64,000 bases of DNA from Chitinophaga sp. GbtcB8 (GCF_019091455.1 NZ_JAGXJN010000007.1:159447-223446), one strand, 5' to 3'; counted from the stretch's first letter, positions 6,830 to 15,354 are shown. Translations and numbers: made by a program. The notes: generated by a model not told the origin, from the sequence alone.

Positions 6830-8407
6830 ATGAAAACATTCATCCCTCAAATACAGCCTAAGCCCAGCCGCGTTATTGACCCATCAGTAAATGGCGCAAG
6901 CAGGCCCGCAGTACCGGTTTCCTTTACGGCTCCTGTTGTGCAAACGGTAACATCCCCCTTACGCCAGGTAAAACCCTTTCATGCAAACCCACCCGCAAAT
7001 GCGCCGGTACAACGTACTATATCGGAGGCCAGGGATTGGGTTAAGGTTAACAGTGATAAATCAGGTTACCCTACCGGTTGGAATGTTATGCCCCGCGCCG
7101 CCGAAATAAAAGCTTATATAAAAGATAAAAAAGATGGCTGGCAGGATCTGGAAGCAGAGCTGGATGGTCCTAAACGGAAGAAGACCGCGCCTAAAAAAAC
7201 TACCGGCGCTACCACCACAACCGGCGGCCCTAGCGCTGCTGCTATAAACTGGCAGATCCGGAAACAAAAGCTGGATGATAGTGTAGATATTGCCAATGAT
7301 AAAATACAAAAGGCCAGCGGCGCCCTGCAGGCTTTCTTTGAAAAGCTGACCTCTTTACCGGCCAACATCCGGGTAAAGATCAGCGGGCTGGCAAATTCAG
7401 TAGGCGTAAAGCTGAACGAGGAACATTCCAGGCTGGCATTTTTCAGCACCTCCCTGCTTGAATACACAAAACAAGAGCTCAGTACCAATAAACGCACACC
7501 GGAAATACAAACCGCTATTGTAGAAGACCAGAACACCAAGGGATTAAGCGTGCATATTTCCGGGAATAACAGCAGTGCCAATCAATTGCTGCAGCAACAA
7601 TTAGGTAAAAAAACACTGGAAAAGGGTTATAAAGACACCATAAGGCCTTTTCATATTAAACGGAAAGCCGCCACGCTGGAACAAACTGTTAAGAAAAAGA
7701 GAACAGACGATGTAAAACGGCTGAAGTTAGACACCAAACATACGATAAGGGACTATAAAAAAGTCAAGAAGAAAGACGAGTTTGTTTTAAGGGACGGAAG
7801 CGGCATCCCCATTTCGGAGCAGGAATTAAGAGAAAACCTGGCAAAAGCCCTGGCCGTTTCCGTACATAAGGAAACCAAGACCGGTTCGCAAAACCGCCAG
7901 CGAAAAGGCGCCCGGCACTTTGTAAAAAAACAGCGTAACCAAAAGCTAAAAAATGTACAAGTGAAGGTGCCTGCAAATAACAAGGATATACATGCAGAAT
8001 CAGCCATCCTGGAAAGCTTAAAGAACCAGGCAGACCAGATAATAGTGGCGGTTGGCGGCACCAAAGTGGCCTGTACTGCCTGCCAGGCCTATTATACAAA
8101 ATTAAAGCAGGAAGCATTATTGGGCGATAATACCAGCTTTGCCTGGTTATCTGAATCTTCCATTACCCAGCTGGGTTTTGATGCAGATAAAGTAACAGAA
8201 TACCTGCTGGAAATTAAAACCATACTGGATAGCCGTATCAATGATCTGCGGTTCTATGAAGGCAAGTCCGGTACCTTTAATGATGACGACATGACGCTGG
8301 AAACTGACCTCGATACTGATTCTGAAGATGAAGCAGCCATGGAGGAAGTAAGCACCACTACCAGTTTGATTGAGGTGGTTGATGAAGTAATGAAGGAGCT
8401 GTTCTAA
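6830..8407 (+). CDS. Putative deaminase-domain effector with leader and NLS-like motif
   Basis: The product has 525 residues. A Pro-rich leader of ~60 residues ends in APVQR (A58-R62). A helical, Lys-rich middle contains KRKAATLEQTVKKKR (277-291), which fits the bipartite nuclear-localization pattern KR-x(9-12)-KKKR. The deaminase signature is H388-A-E390 then C415-T-A-C418 (CxxC without the usual preceding Pro). The last ~50 residues are very acidic (NDDDM, DLDTDSEDE). Known: HAE plus CxxC ligates zinc in deaminase-superfamily toxins. Inferred: it is an injected or secreted effector that deaminates nucleic acid. It has no signal peptide, no Hcp/VgrG/Rhs domain and no recognised immunity gene downstream. 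Its leader resembles that of the effector at the left edge. Confidence 0.72.
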   Translation: MKTFIPQIQPKPSRVIDPSVNGASRPAVPVSFTAPVVQTVTSPLRQVKPFHANPPANAPVQRTISEARDWVKVNSDKSGYPTGWNVMPRAAEIKAYIKDKKDGWQDLEAELDGPKRKKTAPKKTTGATTTTGGPSAAAINWQIRKQKLDDSVDIANDKIQKASGALQAFFEKLTSLPANIRVKISGLANSVGVKLNEEHSRLAFFSTSLLEYTKQELSTNKRTPEIQTAIVEDQNTKGLSVHISGNNSSANQLLQQQLGKKTLEKGYKDTIRPFHIKRKAATLEQTVKKKRTDDVKRLKLDTKHTIRDYKKVKKKDEFVLRDGSGIPISEQELRENLAKALAVSVHKETKTGSQNRQRKGARHFVKKQRNQKLKNVQVKVPANNKDIHAESAILESLKNQADQIIVAVGGTKVACTACQAYYTKLKQEALLGDNTSFAWLSESSITQLGFDADKVTEYLLEIKTILDSRINDLRFYEGKSGTFNDDDMTLETDLDTDSEDEAAMEEVSTTTSLIEVVDEVMKELF

Positions 8408-8524
8408 CGATCTTTGCACATTACTTCATCAGGATTGAAATATGCCGGATATAATTAAAAGAACAGGCAATGGAAATAACAAGAATAGTTACAGATGAGC
8501 AGTATAAGGGCAAAACCTCCTGAC

Positions 8525-9274
8525 ATGGCAAGGATCTTTATCACCGGCTCAGCAGACGGGCTGGGGCATTTGGCAGCAAAATCATTGATCGATCTGGGGC
8601 ACCAGGTAGTGCTGCATGCACGCAATGCAGAGCGGGGAAAACAGGCATTAGAAAAAGTACCGGGTGCAGAAGATGTGTTAATTGCAGACCTTTCCAGTAT
8701 AGCGGAAACCAGGGCACTGGCTGCAAACGCCAATGCTTCAGGCGCCTTTGATGTAGTGATCCACAATGCCGGCGTGTACCGGGTATCCGGGAAAAGCGCT
8801 GATGGCTGGCCGTTAATATTTGCGGTGAACAGTCTTGCGCCTTATATACTCACCTGTTTGATGCATAAACCGGAACGGCTTATTTACCTGAGCTCCGGCA
8901 TGCATTTACATGGTAATCCAAACGTAGATGATCTTTCAGCGGACACACCTATTACTTACTCCGATACCAAGCTGCATGACTTAATGTTGTCTATGGCGGT
9001 AACCCGTAAATGGGCCGGCGTATACTCAAATGCAGTTGATCCCGGCTGGGTACCAACAAAGATGGGCGGTGCAGGCGCACCGGACAATCTTAAAGAAGGT
9101 TTTGCCACACAGGTTTGGCTGGCCGTGAGTAATGATGCGGAAGCCACTGTAAGCGGTGAGTATTTCCATCATAAAAAACAGGCGCATTACCTGGCAGCTG
9201 CTAAGGATGCGGCTTTGCAGGAGAAGTTCCTTTCCGTTTGTGAAGGAATTACCGGGGTAAGGTTTGGTGATTGA
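8525..9274 (+). CDS. SDR-family NAD(P)-dependent oxidoreductase
   Basis: The start at 8525 gives 249 residues beginning MARIFITGSADGLGHLAAK, the normal SDR N-terminus; an ATG at 8495 adds ten atypical residues. The cofactor motif is TGSADGLG (TGxxxGxG), with N-A-G in VVIHNAGVYR. The expected catalytic YxxxK reads YSDTKLHD (Y-S-D-T-K), preceded by the Ser-containing strand LIYLSSGMH. It is convergent with the AraC gene, with two bases between stops. The substrate is unknown. Nothing links it clearly to the effector upstream. Confidence 0.87.
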   Translation: MARIFITGSADGLGHLAAKSLIDLGHQVVLHARNAERGKQALEKVPGAEDVLIADLSSIAETRALAANANASGAFDVVIHNAGVYRVSGKSADGWPLIFAVNSLAPYILTCLMHKPERLIYLSSGMHLHGNPNVDDLSADTPITYSDTKLHDLMLSMAVTRKWAGVYSNAVDPGWVPTKMGGAGAPDNLKEGFATQVWLAVSNDAEATVSGEYFHHKKQAHYLAAAKDAALQEKFLSVCEGITGVRFGD

Positions 9275-9276
9275 CA

Positions 9277-10107
9277 TTACGCCTGAGGCCCGGCCAATTC
9301 ATACTGCTGCACTTGTCCTGGATTATATCCAAAATGCTTTTTAAAGGCAAAGGAGAAATGCGACAGGTTTTCAAAGCCGGCATCGATAAATATTTCGGTA
9401 GGTTTCCGTTTGTTAACAGCAATCTGGTAATGAGCGTGCTCCAGGCGCTTACGGGTAAGCCAGCGGCGGGGCGTGGTTTTGAACACCTTTTCAAAATCTT
9501 TTTTAAAAGTGCTAAGACTGCGCCCACTGAGGTAGGCAAGCTTTTCGAGCGGGAGATTGTACAGGAAATGCTGTTCCATAAAATCGGCCAGGTTTACCTT
9601 ACCCGGTTCATGAAAAGCGCTGAGCAGCCTTTGTACATGCGGGTTACAGGTATCCAGCACAGTAAGGCATTCAGCGATCTTAATTTCCGCCAGCTCAGGC
9701 GGCAATTCATCCCGCATCCCAAAATAAGGCAGCAGTGAGCTAAACAGGCTTTCCAGCAATGGGTGTTTTTCTAAGGCCAGATGCCCCTTCCATTTGCCTT
9801 CGGCAGGATTTTCCGTTCGTGCAGCATAAAACTTTTTGAGTAAGGCTTCCGGGAACAGGATGGACAGCGAACGGAAAGGAATATCATCTGCAGGCAGCTT
9901 GACCAGCCGGCCCAGCTGGTTGCGCGGGATGAGCAAAGTGGTTCCCCGGGTAAAACGATGTACCTGGTCGGCATACGACAACTCCAGCGTTCCGGCAAAA
10001 ACATAAACCAATGCATGCTGATCAAGGATCAGCTCCCGGCTGTAATGCTTTTCCCTTTTACAGGATACAAAGATCCGCCCCTTTACATTTGCGCCTGTTT
10101 GTTCCAT
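9277..10107 (-). CDS. AraC-family transcriptional regulator
   Basis: The product has 276 residues. An N-terminal cupin-like sensing region (HALVYVFAGTLELSYADQVH) is followed by a C-terminal double helix-turn-helix of ~100 residues: LEKLAYLSGRSLSTFKKDF is the first HTH and IFIDAGFENLSHFSFAFKKH the second, ending in FGYNPGQ (the family's FGxxPxxY-type end). It lies 18 bases downstream of the oxidoreductase at 10126-11163 on the same strand, so the pair is probably an operon, with the regulator sensing a small molecule related to that enzyme. Confidence 0.9.
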   Translation of the reverse strand: MEQTGANVKGRIFVSCKREKHYSRELILDQHALVYVFAGTLELSYADQVHRFTRGTTLLIPRNQLGRLVKLPADDIPFRSLSILFPEALLKKFYAARTENPAEGKWKGHLALEKHPLLESLFSSLLPYFGMRDELPPELAEIKIAECLTVLDTCNPHVQRLLSAFHEPGKVNLADFMEQHFLYNLPLEKLAYLSGRSLSTFKKDFEKVFKTTPRRWLTRKRLEHAHYQIAVNKRKPTEIFIDAGFENLSHFSFAFKKHFGYNPGQVQQYELAGPQA

Positions 10108-10125
10108 AACATAAAGCTAACAAAT

Positions 10126-11163
10126 TCACTTCAGCAAGCCCAGTCTGATCAAACTTTCAGCAGTTGCGGTCACTGCTTCCCGATTGCTTCGCGGATGCCA
10201 GTTCAGCAAAAGGGTAGCTTTCTTGTGGCTGGCCTCTTTTACCATACCCAGCAGCGGAACAACGAGCTTTACCTTTGGGTTAAAAAGCGCGGTGAGCCGC
10301 ATAAGCCAGCTGGGAATTTCCTTGCGGGGAACTTTTATTGCCTTATCGCCAAATGCGCTATGCAATATATTTGCGATGTCCAGCATAGAGATCGCTTCAC
10401 CGGCTACGGCAAGAAAACGCTCACCGCCAGCCGCTGGATCAACCATTGCTTTTACGTGCAGATCCGCCACATCCCGTACATCAACATAACCAAAACGTAT
10501 CCTGGGCAAACCTTTTAAGCGCCCTCTGAGCATCTGACAGATCATTTGTATTGAATGAGAATAATCCGCGCCCAACACCGGCCCTAATACGCCCACGGGG
10601 TTCACTACAGCCAGTTCCAGGCCTTTGCCTTCACCGTTCACATAATCCCATGCCGCTTTTTCCGACAGGGTTTTGGATTTCTGGTATGCCGGTACATCCT
10701 GGCTAAGGTCAGACCAATCTTCTTCAGTATAAGGTGTTTTTTTATTGGTTCCCATACCAACAGCGCCAAACGCAGAAGTTAGCACCACCCGTTGTACACC
10801 GGCGGCTTTTGCGGCACGCAGCACAAACAGTACGCCATTAACCGCAGGCAAAATAAATTCGTCCTCATGCTTTGCGTTAAAGTTGGGTGTAGGCGAAGCG
10901 GGATGGATAACATAAGTACAGCCTTGTGCTGCTTCTTTCCATCTGTTTTCCTGCGACAGATCTGCTTCAACAAAAGACAGGTTATCAAAATTGGATATGC
11001 CGCCAGTACTCAGCATTTGCTTTACATCAGGTATACGGTTAAGCGACCGCAGGCTGGCCTTCACTTTATAACCCTTATTCAACAAAGCTATTATACAATA
11101 GCTGGCAATGAACCCCGAACCACCGGTTACCAGCACCCTTTTGCCATTACTTGTAATCTCCAT
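10126..11163 (-). CDS. NAD-dependent epimerase / dihydroflavonol-reductase-like extended SDR
   Basis: The start at ATG 11163 gives 345 residues; an upstream ATG at 11211 would lie beyond the promoter box at 11174-11181. The Rossmann motif is VLVTGGSGFIASYC (GxxGxxA). The catalytic YxxxK is YQKSK (in VPAYQKSKTLSEKA), with LTSAFGAVG supplying the Ser. Layout and length match dihydroflavonol-4-reductase-like or aldehyde-reductase-like extended SDRs that act on carbonyls. It is followed after 18 bases by an AraC regulator on the same strand. Confidence 0.88.
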   Translation of the reverse strand: MEITSNGKRVLVTGGSGFIASYCIIALLNKGYKVKASLRSLNRIPDVKQMLSTGGISNFDNLSFVEADLSQENRWKEAAQGCTYVIHPASPTPNFNAKHEDEFILPAVNGVLFVLRAAKAAGVQRVVLTSAFGAVGMGTNKKTPYTEEDWSDLSQDVPAYQKSKTLSEKAAWDYVNGEGKGLELAVVNPVGVLGPVLGADYSHSIQMICQMLRGRLKGLPRIRFGYVDVRDVADLHVKAMVDPAAGGERFLAVAGEAISMLDIANILHSAFGDKAIKVPRKEIPSWLMRLTALFNPKVKLVVPLLGMVKEASHKKATLLLNWHPRSNREAVTATAESLIRLGLLK

Positions 11164-11173
11164 TTTTTTTATG

Positions 11174-11200
11174 CAAAAGTAAATACCCGGAAGTTCCGGG
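11174..11200 (-). promoter_or_regulatory. -7 box with an adjacent perfect palindrome
   Basis: On the minus strand TACTTTTG (11181-11174) matches the TAnnTTTG -7 box and lies 10 bases before ATG 11163. Five bases further upstream is the perfect 15-base palindrome CCCGGAAGTTCCGGG (11186-11200). It occupies the -10 to -30 spacer, where a bound repressor would block RNA polymerase. The short leader also supports the start choice of the reductase gene. Confidence 0.5.
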
Positions 11201-11253
11201 GTTTTGTTCAAACGTTGTATTTACTTTGTTGAAAAGGTTATTATTGCCGTCCG

Positions 11254-13923
11254 CTATTCACTGCGTAAACTTTTCATAGGATCCATTAACGCAGCTTTGA
11301 TACTTTGAAAACTTACTGTCAGCAAAGCAATCCCAATTGCCAGCAATCCTGCCAGCGCAAAGATCCACCAGTCAATGGTAACCCTATAGGCAAATCCCTT
11401 CAGCCATTGATCCATGCCCCACCAGGCAATAGGCGTAGCCAGCACCAGCGCTATCAGAATAAGTTTGAGAAAGTCTTTGGAGAGTAAGGCCACCACACTG
11501 CTACCGGAGGCACCCAGCACTTTGTGCACGCCACTCTCTTTGGTGCGTGGTGCGGCAGTGTAGGTAGCCAATCCGAATAATCCTAAACAGGCAATGAAGA
11601 TGGTAAGGCTTGAGAACAGGGTTAATACCTGTTCTATTTTTTGCTCGCTGAGATAAACCTGCGCAAAGCGGTCATCTAAGAACGAATAGGAAAAAGGAGC
11701 TGCGGGCGAAAATGATTCCCACTGCTGCTTCAATGAAGCGAGGAGCTGCGGCAGCTTATCCGTATGGGTTTTAACCAGGATATTGCCGGAGTTCCTGCCC
11801 AGGAACATGACTAATGGCCCGATCTTCTGCCGCAGGGATTCAAAATGAAAGTCGCTTACAACACCAATAACCCGGTAATATGTTTTTACCCCATTATCAT
11901 CAATATTGCCGACCAGCTCTCTTCCTATAGGATCCTTTTGCCAGCCTAAGGCCCGTACAGCCGTTTCGTTCAGAATAACAGCAAAGGAATCGGTAGAAAA
12001 ACTTTTTGAAAAATTACGCCCCTGTACCACATGCATTCCCAATGTAGGAACATACGCATCATCCACATAATAGAACCGGCTCATGACACCTTTATCAGGG
12101 TTTTCTTTCGCCATTACAGTGGTGTTGTCATTATTTGTTTTTCCAACAGGTACCTGCCCTGAAATACTTCCCGTGATAACTTGCGGAGATTGAATGATCC
12201 GGTCGCGGAATACAGATTCGTTATTGCGCAGCATATGCGTATCATGAATAACCAGCACCTGTTCACGGTTAAAACCAAGACTCTGCGTCCGCATGTAACG
12301 CAATTGCCGGTCGGCCGTAACAGTGGCAATAATCATTGAAATGGTGATAAAAAATTGAAACACTACCAAACCGCTTCGCAGGTTAAAGCTTCCGCGTCCG
12401 GTTGTAACCCGCCCTTTCAATACTGCAACCGGCTTAAAGGAAGCCAGGTAAAAAGCAGGGTAACTACCTGCCAGCAGCCCCACCAGCACAGCTCCCGCTA
12501 CCAGGCCAACCGCTACAAATGGATTGATCAATAAGCTCATTGTAAGGGCCTTGCCTGTGAGCTGATTAAAGAAGGGCAAACCCAGGCCTACCATCAGCAA
12601 TCCAACTACCAGCGCCGCTATTGCCAGCAGCACCGATTCCATCAGGAACTGCAGCTGCAATTGCCCTTTTACAGAGCCCAGCACCTTACGCACACCTACC
12701 TCACGGGAACGCCGTACAGCCGTGGCCGTAGACAGGTTCATAAAGTTCACACAGGCTATTATCAACATAAAAAAAGCAATGGCCGTAAGCACGTATACGT
12801 ATAGAATGTTACCTCCCGGGCTTAGCTCTGTTCCTCCGAAGGGGGAATACAAATGAATACTGGTCAGCGGCTGTAGAAATATCCCGAAATCATCCCCCTT
12901 CTCACGAAACTGTTTCAGGCTGATTGACAGGAACTGCTGCAATTCAACACCCACCTCTTTTTCAGCGAGCCGGGAGATCTTAGCTTCCAATTGTTTGTAA
13001 TCGTATTTCTCCGGCAGCAGCAGGTAGGTATAATAGTTCATGTTATAAAGCCATCCCATATGCCGCTCTTTATAAGTGGCTAACGAAGCCAGCATGTTGA
13101 AGTGGAAATGGGAGTTCACCGGTAGATCCCTGACCACGCCCGTAATCCTGTAGGGCGTTTTATCACTTCCAAATAACAAGACTTTCCCGGTTGCCTCCTG
13201 GTTGCCGAAGTATTTCCGGGCGGTTTCCTCCGTCACTACCAGGGTGTTTGGCTCGGTCAGCGCCCGCTTTGGATCTCCTTCCAGGAACGGAATGGTGAAT
13301 ACATCAAAAAAGGCTGAGTCGGCATACAGCAGATGATCTTCTTTAAATGAGGTTGTTCCATAACTAACAAACTCACCGCTCTGATTCTGTATATGCGTTA
13401 CTTTTAATACTTCCGGAAATTCCTGCTGCAAGTCCCCGGCAGCACTCGAACCTAAGACTGGTCCGCTGGCATCCTCACCGTTTAACCGCAACTTGAGTGC
13501 AACCCGGAAGATCCGGTCAGCTTTCTCGTTATAGCGGTCGTAGGATAATTCATCCTGCACATACAGCAGGATCAGTATGCAGGTAGCCAGCCCGATGGCT
13601 AAACCAACTATATTAATGCTGGTTGAAATTTTTTGCCGCTTCAGCGTCCGAAACGCGATCTTTAAATAATTCCGTATCATGATGGAGTTTAAGCTAGAGG
13701 TATAGTGTTGTTGTTTATTTGTTTTTCTTCTGCGCACAAAGGGCGGCAGCACGGATACTACGCTCAGCAGGTAACGCAGTGTGGCCCTGGTTTTGCCCGA
13801 ACTATTATACCAGTGCGTATAGAGCTCATGCAGATCACCTTCTACTTCCTCCAATGTATTGTCAGGATGCAGCTTGGTTAGCAGCCAGTGGGCCCAGCGG
13901 GGTGGTTGAACAGGTGATCTCAT
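11254..13923 (-). CDS. FtsX/MacB-type permease with N-terminal permease-prefix domain
   Basis: The product has 889 residues. Residues 1-80 form the small soluble 'permease prefix' region (PPRWAHWLLTKLHPDNTLEE, then EGDLHELYTHWY). The rest repeats the MacB/FtsX design of the 1285-3660 protein: a membrane segment near 100-120, a periplasmic domain, three segments with loop REVGVRKVLGS, then a second half with KESGVHKVLGAS and the ending DPMKSLRSE. Its start overlaps the PadR stop by four bases (ATGA), indicating translational coupling. Known: in Bacteroidota, prefix-domain permeases are routinely paired with PadR regulators. The ATPase partner and substrate are not in the window. Confidence 0.9.
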   Translation of the reverse strand: MRSPVQPPRWAHWLLTKLHPDNTLEEVEGDLHELYTHWYNSSGKTRATLRYLLSVVSVLPPFVRRRKTNKQQHYTSSLNSIMIRNYLKIAFRTLKRQKISTSINIVGLAIGLATCILILLYVQDELSYDRYNEKADRIFRVALKLRLNGEDASGPVLGSSAAGDLQQEFPEVLKVTHIQNQSGEFVSYGTTSFKEDHLLYADSAFFDVFTIPFLEGDPKRALTEPNTLVVTEETARKYFGNQEATGKVLLFGSDKTPYRITGVVRDLPVNSHFHFNMLASLATYKERHMGWLYNMNYYTYLLLPEKYDYKQLEAKISRLAEKEVGVELQQFLSISLKQFREKGDDFGIFLQPLTSIHLYSPFGGTELSPGGNILYVYVLTAIAFFMLIIACVNFMNLSTATAVRRSREVGVRKVLGSVKGQLQLQFLMESVLLAIAALVVGLLMVGLGLPFFNQLTGKALTMSLLINPFVAVGLVAGAVLVGLLAGSYPAFYLASFKPVAVLKGRVTTGRGSFNLRSGLVVFQFFITISMIIATVTADRQLRYMRTQSLGFNREQVLVIHDTHMLRNNESVFRDRIIQSPQVITGSISGQVPVGKTNNDNTTVMAKENPDKGVMSRFYYVDDAYVPTLGMHVVQGRNFSKSFSTDSFAVILNETAVRALGWQKDPIGRELVGNIDDNGVKTYYRVIGVVSDFHFESLRQKIGPLVMFLGRNSGNILVKTHTDKLPQLLASLKQQWESFSPAAPFSYSFLDDRFAQVYLSEQKIEQVLTLFSSLTIFIACLGLFGLATYTAAPRTKESGVHKVLGASGSSVVALLSKDFLKLILIALVLATPIAWWGMDQWLKGFAYRVTIDWWIFALAGLLAIGIALLTVSFQSIKAALMDPMKSLRSE

Positions 13924-14258
13924 ATGCCACCAAGCCGGAAAGTGTGAGGCGGCAATAACTGCCAGAGGTTTTGACGAAGCTGCTGAATTTCCTGAAGCGC
14001 CCCGCTTCCCAGCGCCGTAATGCGGAACAGCCGTTTACGCCGCCCGCCGCGTTCGGCCGTGGCTCCGCCCAGTTCTGATTGCACAAACCCTTTCTCTTCC
14101 AAACGGATCAGGGTGTTATGAACTGTGCCGAATGTAACAATACGTCCCGTATGCTCTTCCAGCGCCTGGCTTACTGTAACGCCGTAGCCCTCTCCGTCCA
14201 GGATGGCCACCATCAGTAAAACCACTTCTTCAAATTCACCCAAATAGGTTCTGCGCAT
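13920..14258 (-). CDS. PadR-family transcriptional regulator
   Basis: The product has 112 residues. The PadR winged helix is clear: LGEFEEVVLLMVAILDGEGYGV, the recognition region TFGTVHNTLIRLEEKGFV, and a Gly/Arg-rich wing (AERGGRRKRLFRIT). It ends with a short C-terminal helix. It is the first gene of an operon with the permease (four-base overlap) and probably represses it until a signal arrives. The operon has a sigma-54-like promoter at 14289-14305. Confidence 0.93.
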   Translation of the reverse strand: MRRTYLGEFEEVVLLMVAILDGEGYGVTVSQALEEHTGRIVTFGTVHNTLIRLEEKGFVQSELGGATAERGGRRKRLFRITALGSGALQEIQQLRQNLWQLLPPHTFRLGGI

Positions 14259-14288
14259 AAGTTCAGGTTATTAGTTTCTATTTTGTCG

Positions 14289-14305
14289 AACAAATGAGGT
14301 GCCAA
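14289..14305 (-). promoter_or_regulatory. Sigma-54-type promoter of the PadR-permease operon
   Basis: The minus strand reads TTGGCACctcatTTGTT. This matches the sigma-54 consensus TGGCAC-N5-TTGC at nine of ten fixed positions (the -12 C is T). It lies about 31 bases before the PadR ATG, giving a plausible 20-base leader. A cluster of TGTCC/GGACA sites lies 60-115 bases further upstream, the usual distance for an enhancer-binding activator. No TAnnTTTG box was seen here. Confidence 0.55.
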
Positions 14306-14315
14306 CTAATGAAAC

Positions 14316-14341
14316 AGGCCGTTCCTGGCTGGGAACGGCCT
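14316..14341 (-). terminator. Hairpin after the 14463-15350 gene
   Basis: AGGCCGTTCC (14316-14325) pairs perfectly with GGAACGGCCT (14332-14341) across a six-base loop. It lies between the leftward glycan gene and the PadR promoter. The T run after it is short, so termination may be incomplete. Confidence 0.5.
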
Positions 14342-14365
14342 TTATGATAAATCAAGCAGTTAATA

Positions 14366-14419
14366 ATTGTCCGCAAATGGACATTATTTGTTCAGCAGCG
14401 GACAATATTGACTGAACAA
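14366..14419. promoter_or_regulatory. Cluster of inverted TGTCC/GGACA sites upstream of the PadR operon
   Basis: ATTGTCCGC (14366-14374) is mirrored by GCGGACAAT (14398-14406), and a closer half-site GGACA lies at 14379-14383. Interleaved with these, TTGTTCAG (14388-14395) is mirrored by CTGAACAA (14412-14419). The spacing to the sigma-54-like promoter suggests an activator-binding array. The a-b-a'-b' order would also allow a pseudoknot if transcribed. Confidence 0.4.
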
Positions 14420-14462
14420 TTTATGCAGTGAATAACAATACAAAACTAAAAAACTAATTATT

Positions 14463-15350
14463 TCACAATGAAAGCGCAGTATCTATTACTTTTTTCGCTA
14501 CAGCTTTGGTAGTAAGATGATCCAGCGTATGCTGGTACAGCTGGTCCATCACTTCCTGATAACGGTCTGCATTAAACTGTTTGGAATGCAGCAGCAGCAT
14601 TCCCTGCTTTATCAGCTCCTTTGGAAAATTGTGCATCGTATTGGCCGGACAGGCTTCCAGCCCGGGGAAATAAGGTAAACAATAATTCCCTAGTATCTCG
14701 TAATGGCGCATACAATCCCAACCTGCTTTTTTGGTGGTCAGCCCGTAATAGGCTTTGTAATAATCGTCATAATAAAGCTGCTCGTCGTTGAAGATATAGG
14801 TATCTTTCACACCCGGTATAATGGTGCCGAATAGCTGCTCTTTAGCCATAGCTGGCGCGGCATGCATCTTCTGCTCCGGGATGCTGAAAGAGATGGGAAA
14901 AACATTTTTCACACTGTCCGTCAGCTCTCTTTTAAAATAAGGATACTTTTTATAAAGTGGTAAAATGCTGGTTTCATCTATGCCATCTACCAGTAATATT
15001 TTATTGGCAGGATATTTTTTCGATACCAGCCTGAAATAATTGTCACACCTGTTAATAGCACCATAGATAACCAGGTCGTAGTACCTGTTCTTTATTTTCT
15101 GTTCAATATCCGTCCGGTCAATTTTATTCTCCCCTATCAACCAGAATGCAGAGAACCCTCCCCATATTGTTTTAGGGTCTACCTTATCCTGCTGGTCTTT
15201 ATATAAAGAGATGATCTGTGTGCTGTCTGTTACATCATCGCCCAATAATTCATATAGCCCGTAAAAAAGAAGGTCGTTCAGATAATCGCTGATAAATCCG
15301 TAACTGGCTTTGAATATTTTCCGGTGATCTGTAACATATAGTATCTTCAT
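14463..15350 (-). CDS. Putative glycosyltransferase-like protein of the glycan cluster
   Basis: The product has 295 residues and no signal peptide. I do not recognise the full domain. It starts MKILYVTDHRKIF like a GT-B enzyme, and its C-terminal part (KKAGWDCMRHYEILGNYCLP, then FPGLEACP and HNFPKEL) resembles the acceptor/donor region of CgeB-like glycosyltransferase-type proteins. It lies four bases from the GT2 gene at 15355 on the same strand, so it is probably translated with it. A role in surface polysaccharide or LPS assembly is inferred mainly from the neighbours. Confidence 0.6.
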   Translation of the reverse strand: MKILYVTDHRKIFKASYGFISDYLNDLLFYGLYELLGDDVTDSTQIISLYKDQQDKVDPKTIWGGFSAFWLIGENKIDRTDIEQKIKNRYYDLVIYGAINRCDNYFRLVSKKYPANKILLVDGIDETSILPLYKKYPYFKRELTDSVKNVFPISFSIPEQKMHAAPAMAKEQLFGTIIPGVKDTYIFNDEQLYYDDYYKAYYGLTTKKAGWDCMRHYEILGNYCLPYFPGLEACPANTMHNFPKELIKQGMLLLHSKQFNADRYQEVMDQLYQHTLDHLTTKAVAKKVIDTALSL

Positions 15351-15354
15351 TGCA

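Noticed and set aside
8408..8524. Search for an immunity gene after the deaminase effector
   Set aside because: The gap is too short, and the next gene is a normal SDR enzyme.
11164..11211. Longer start for the reductase gene
   Set aside because: A -7 box and palindrome lie between this start and ATG 11163, and the extra residues do not fit the family.
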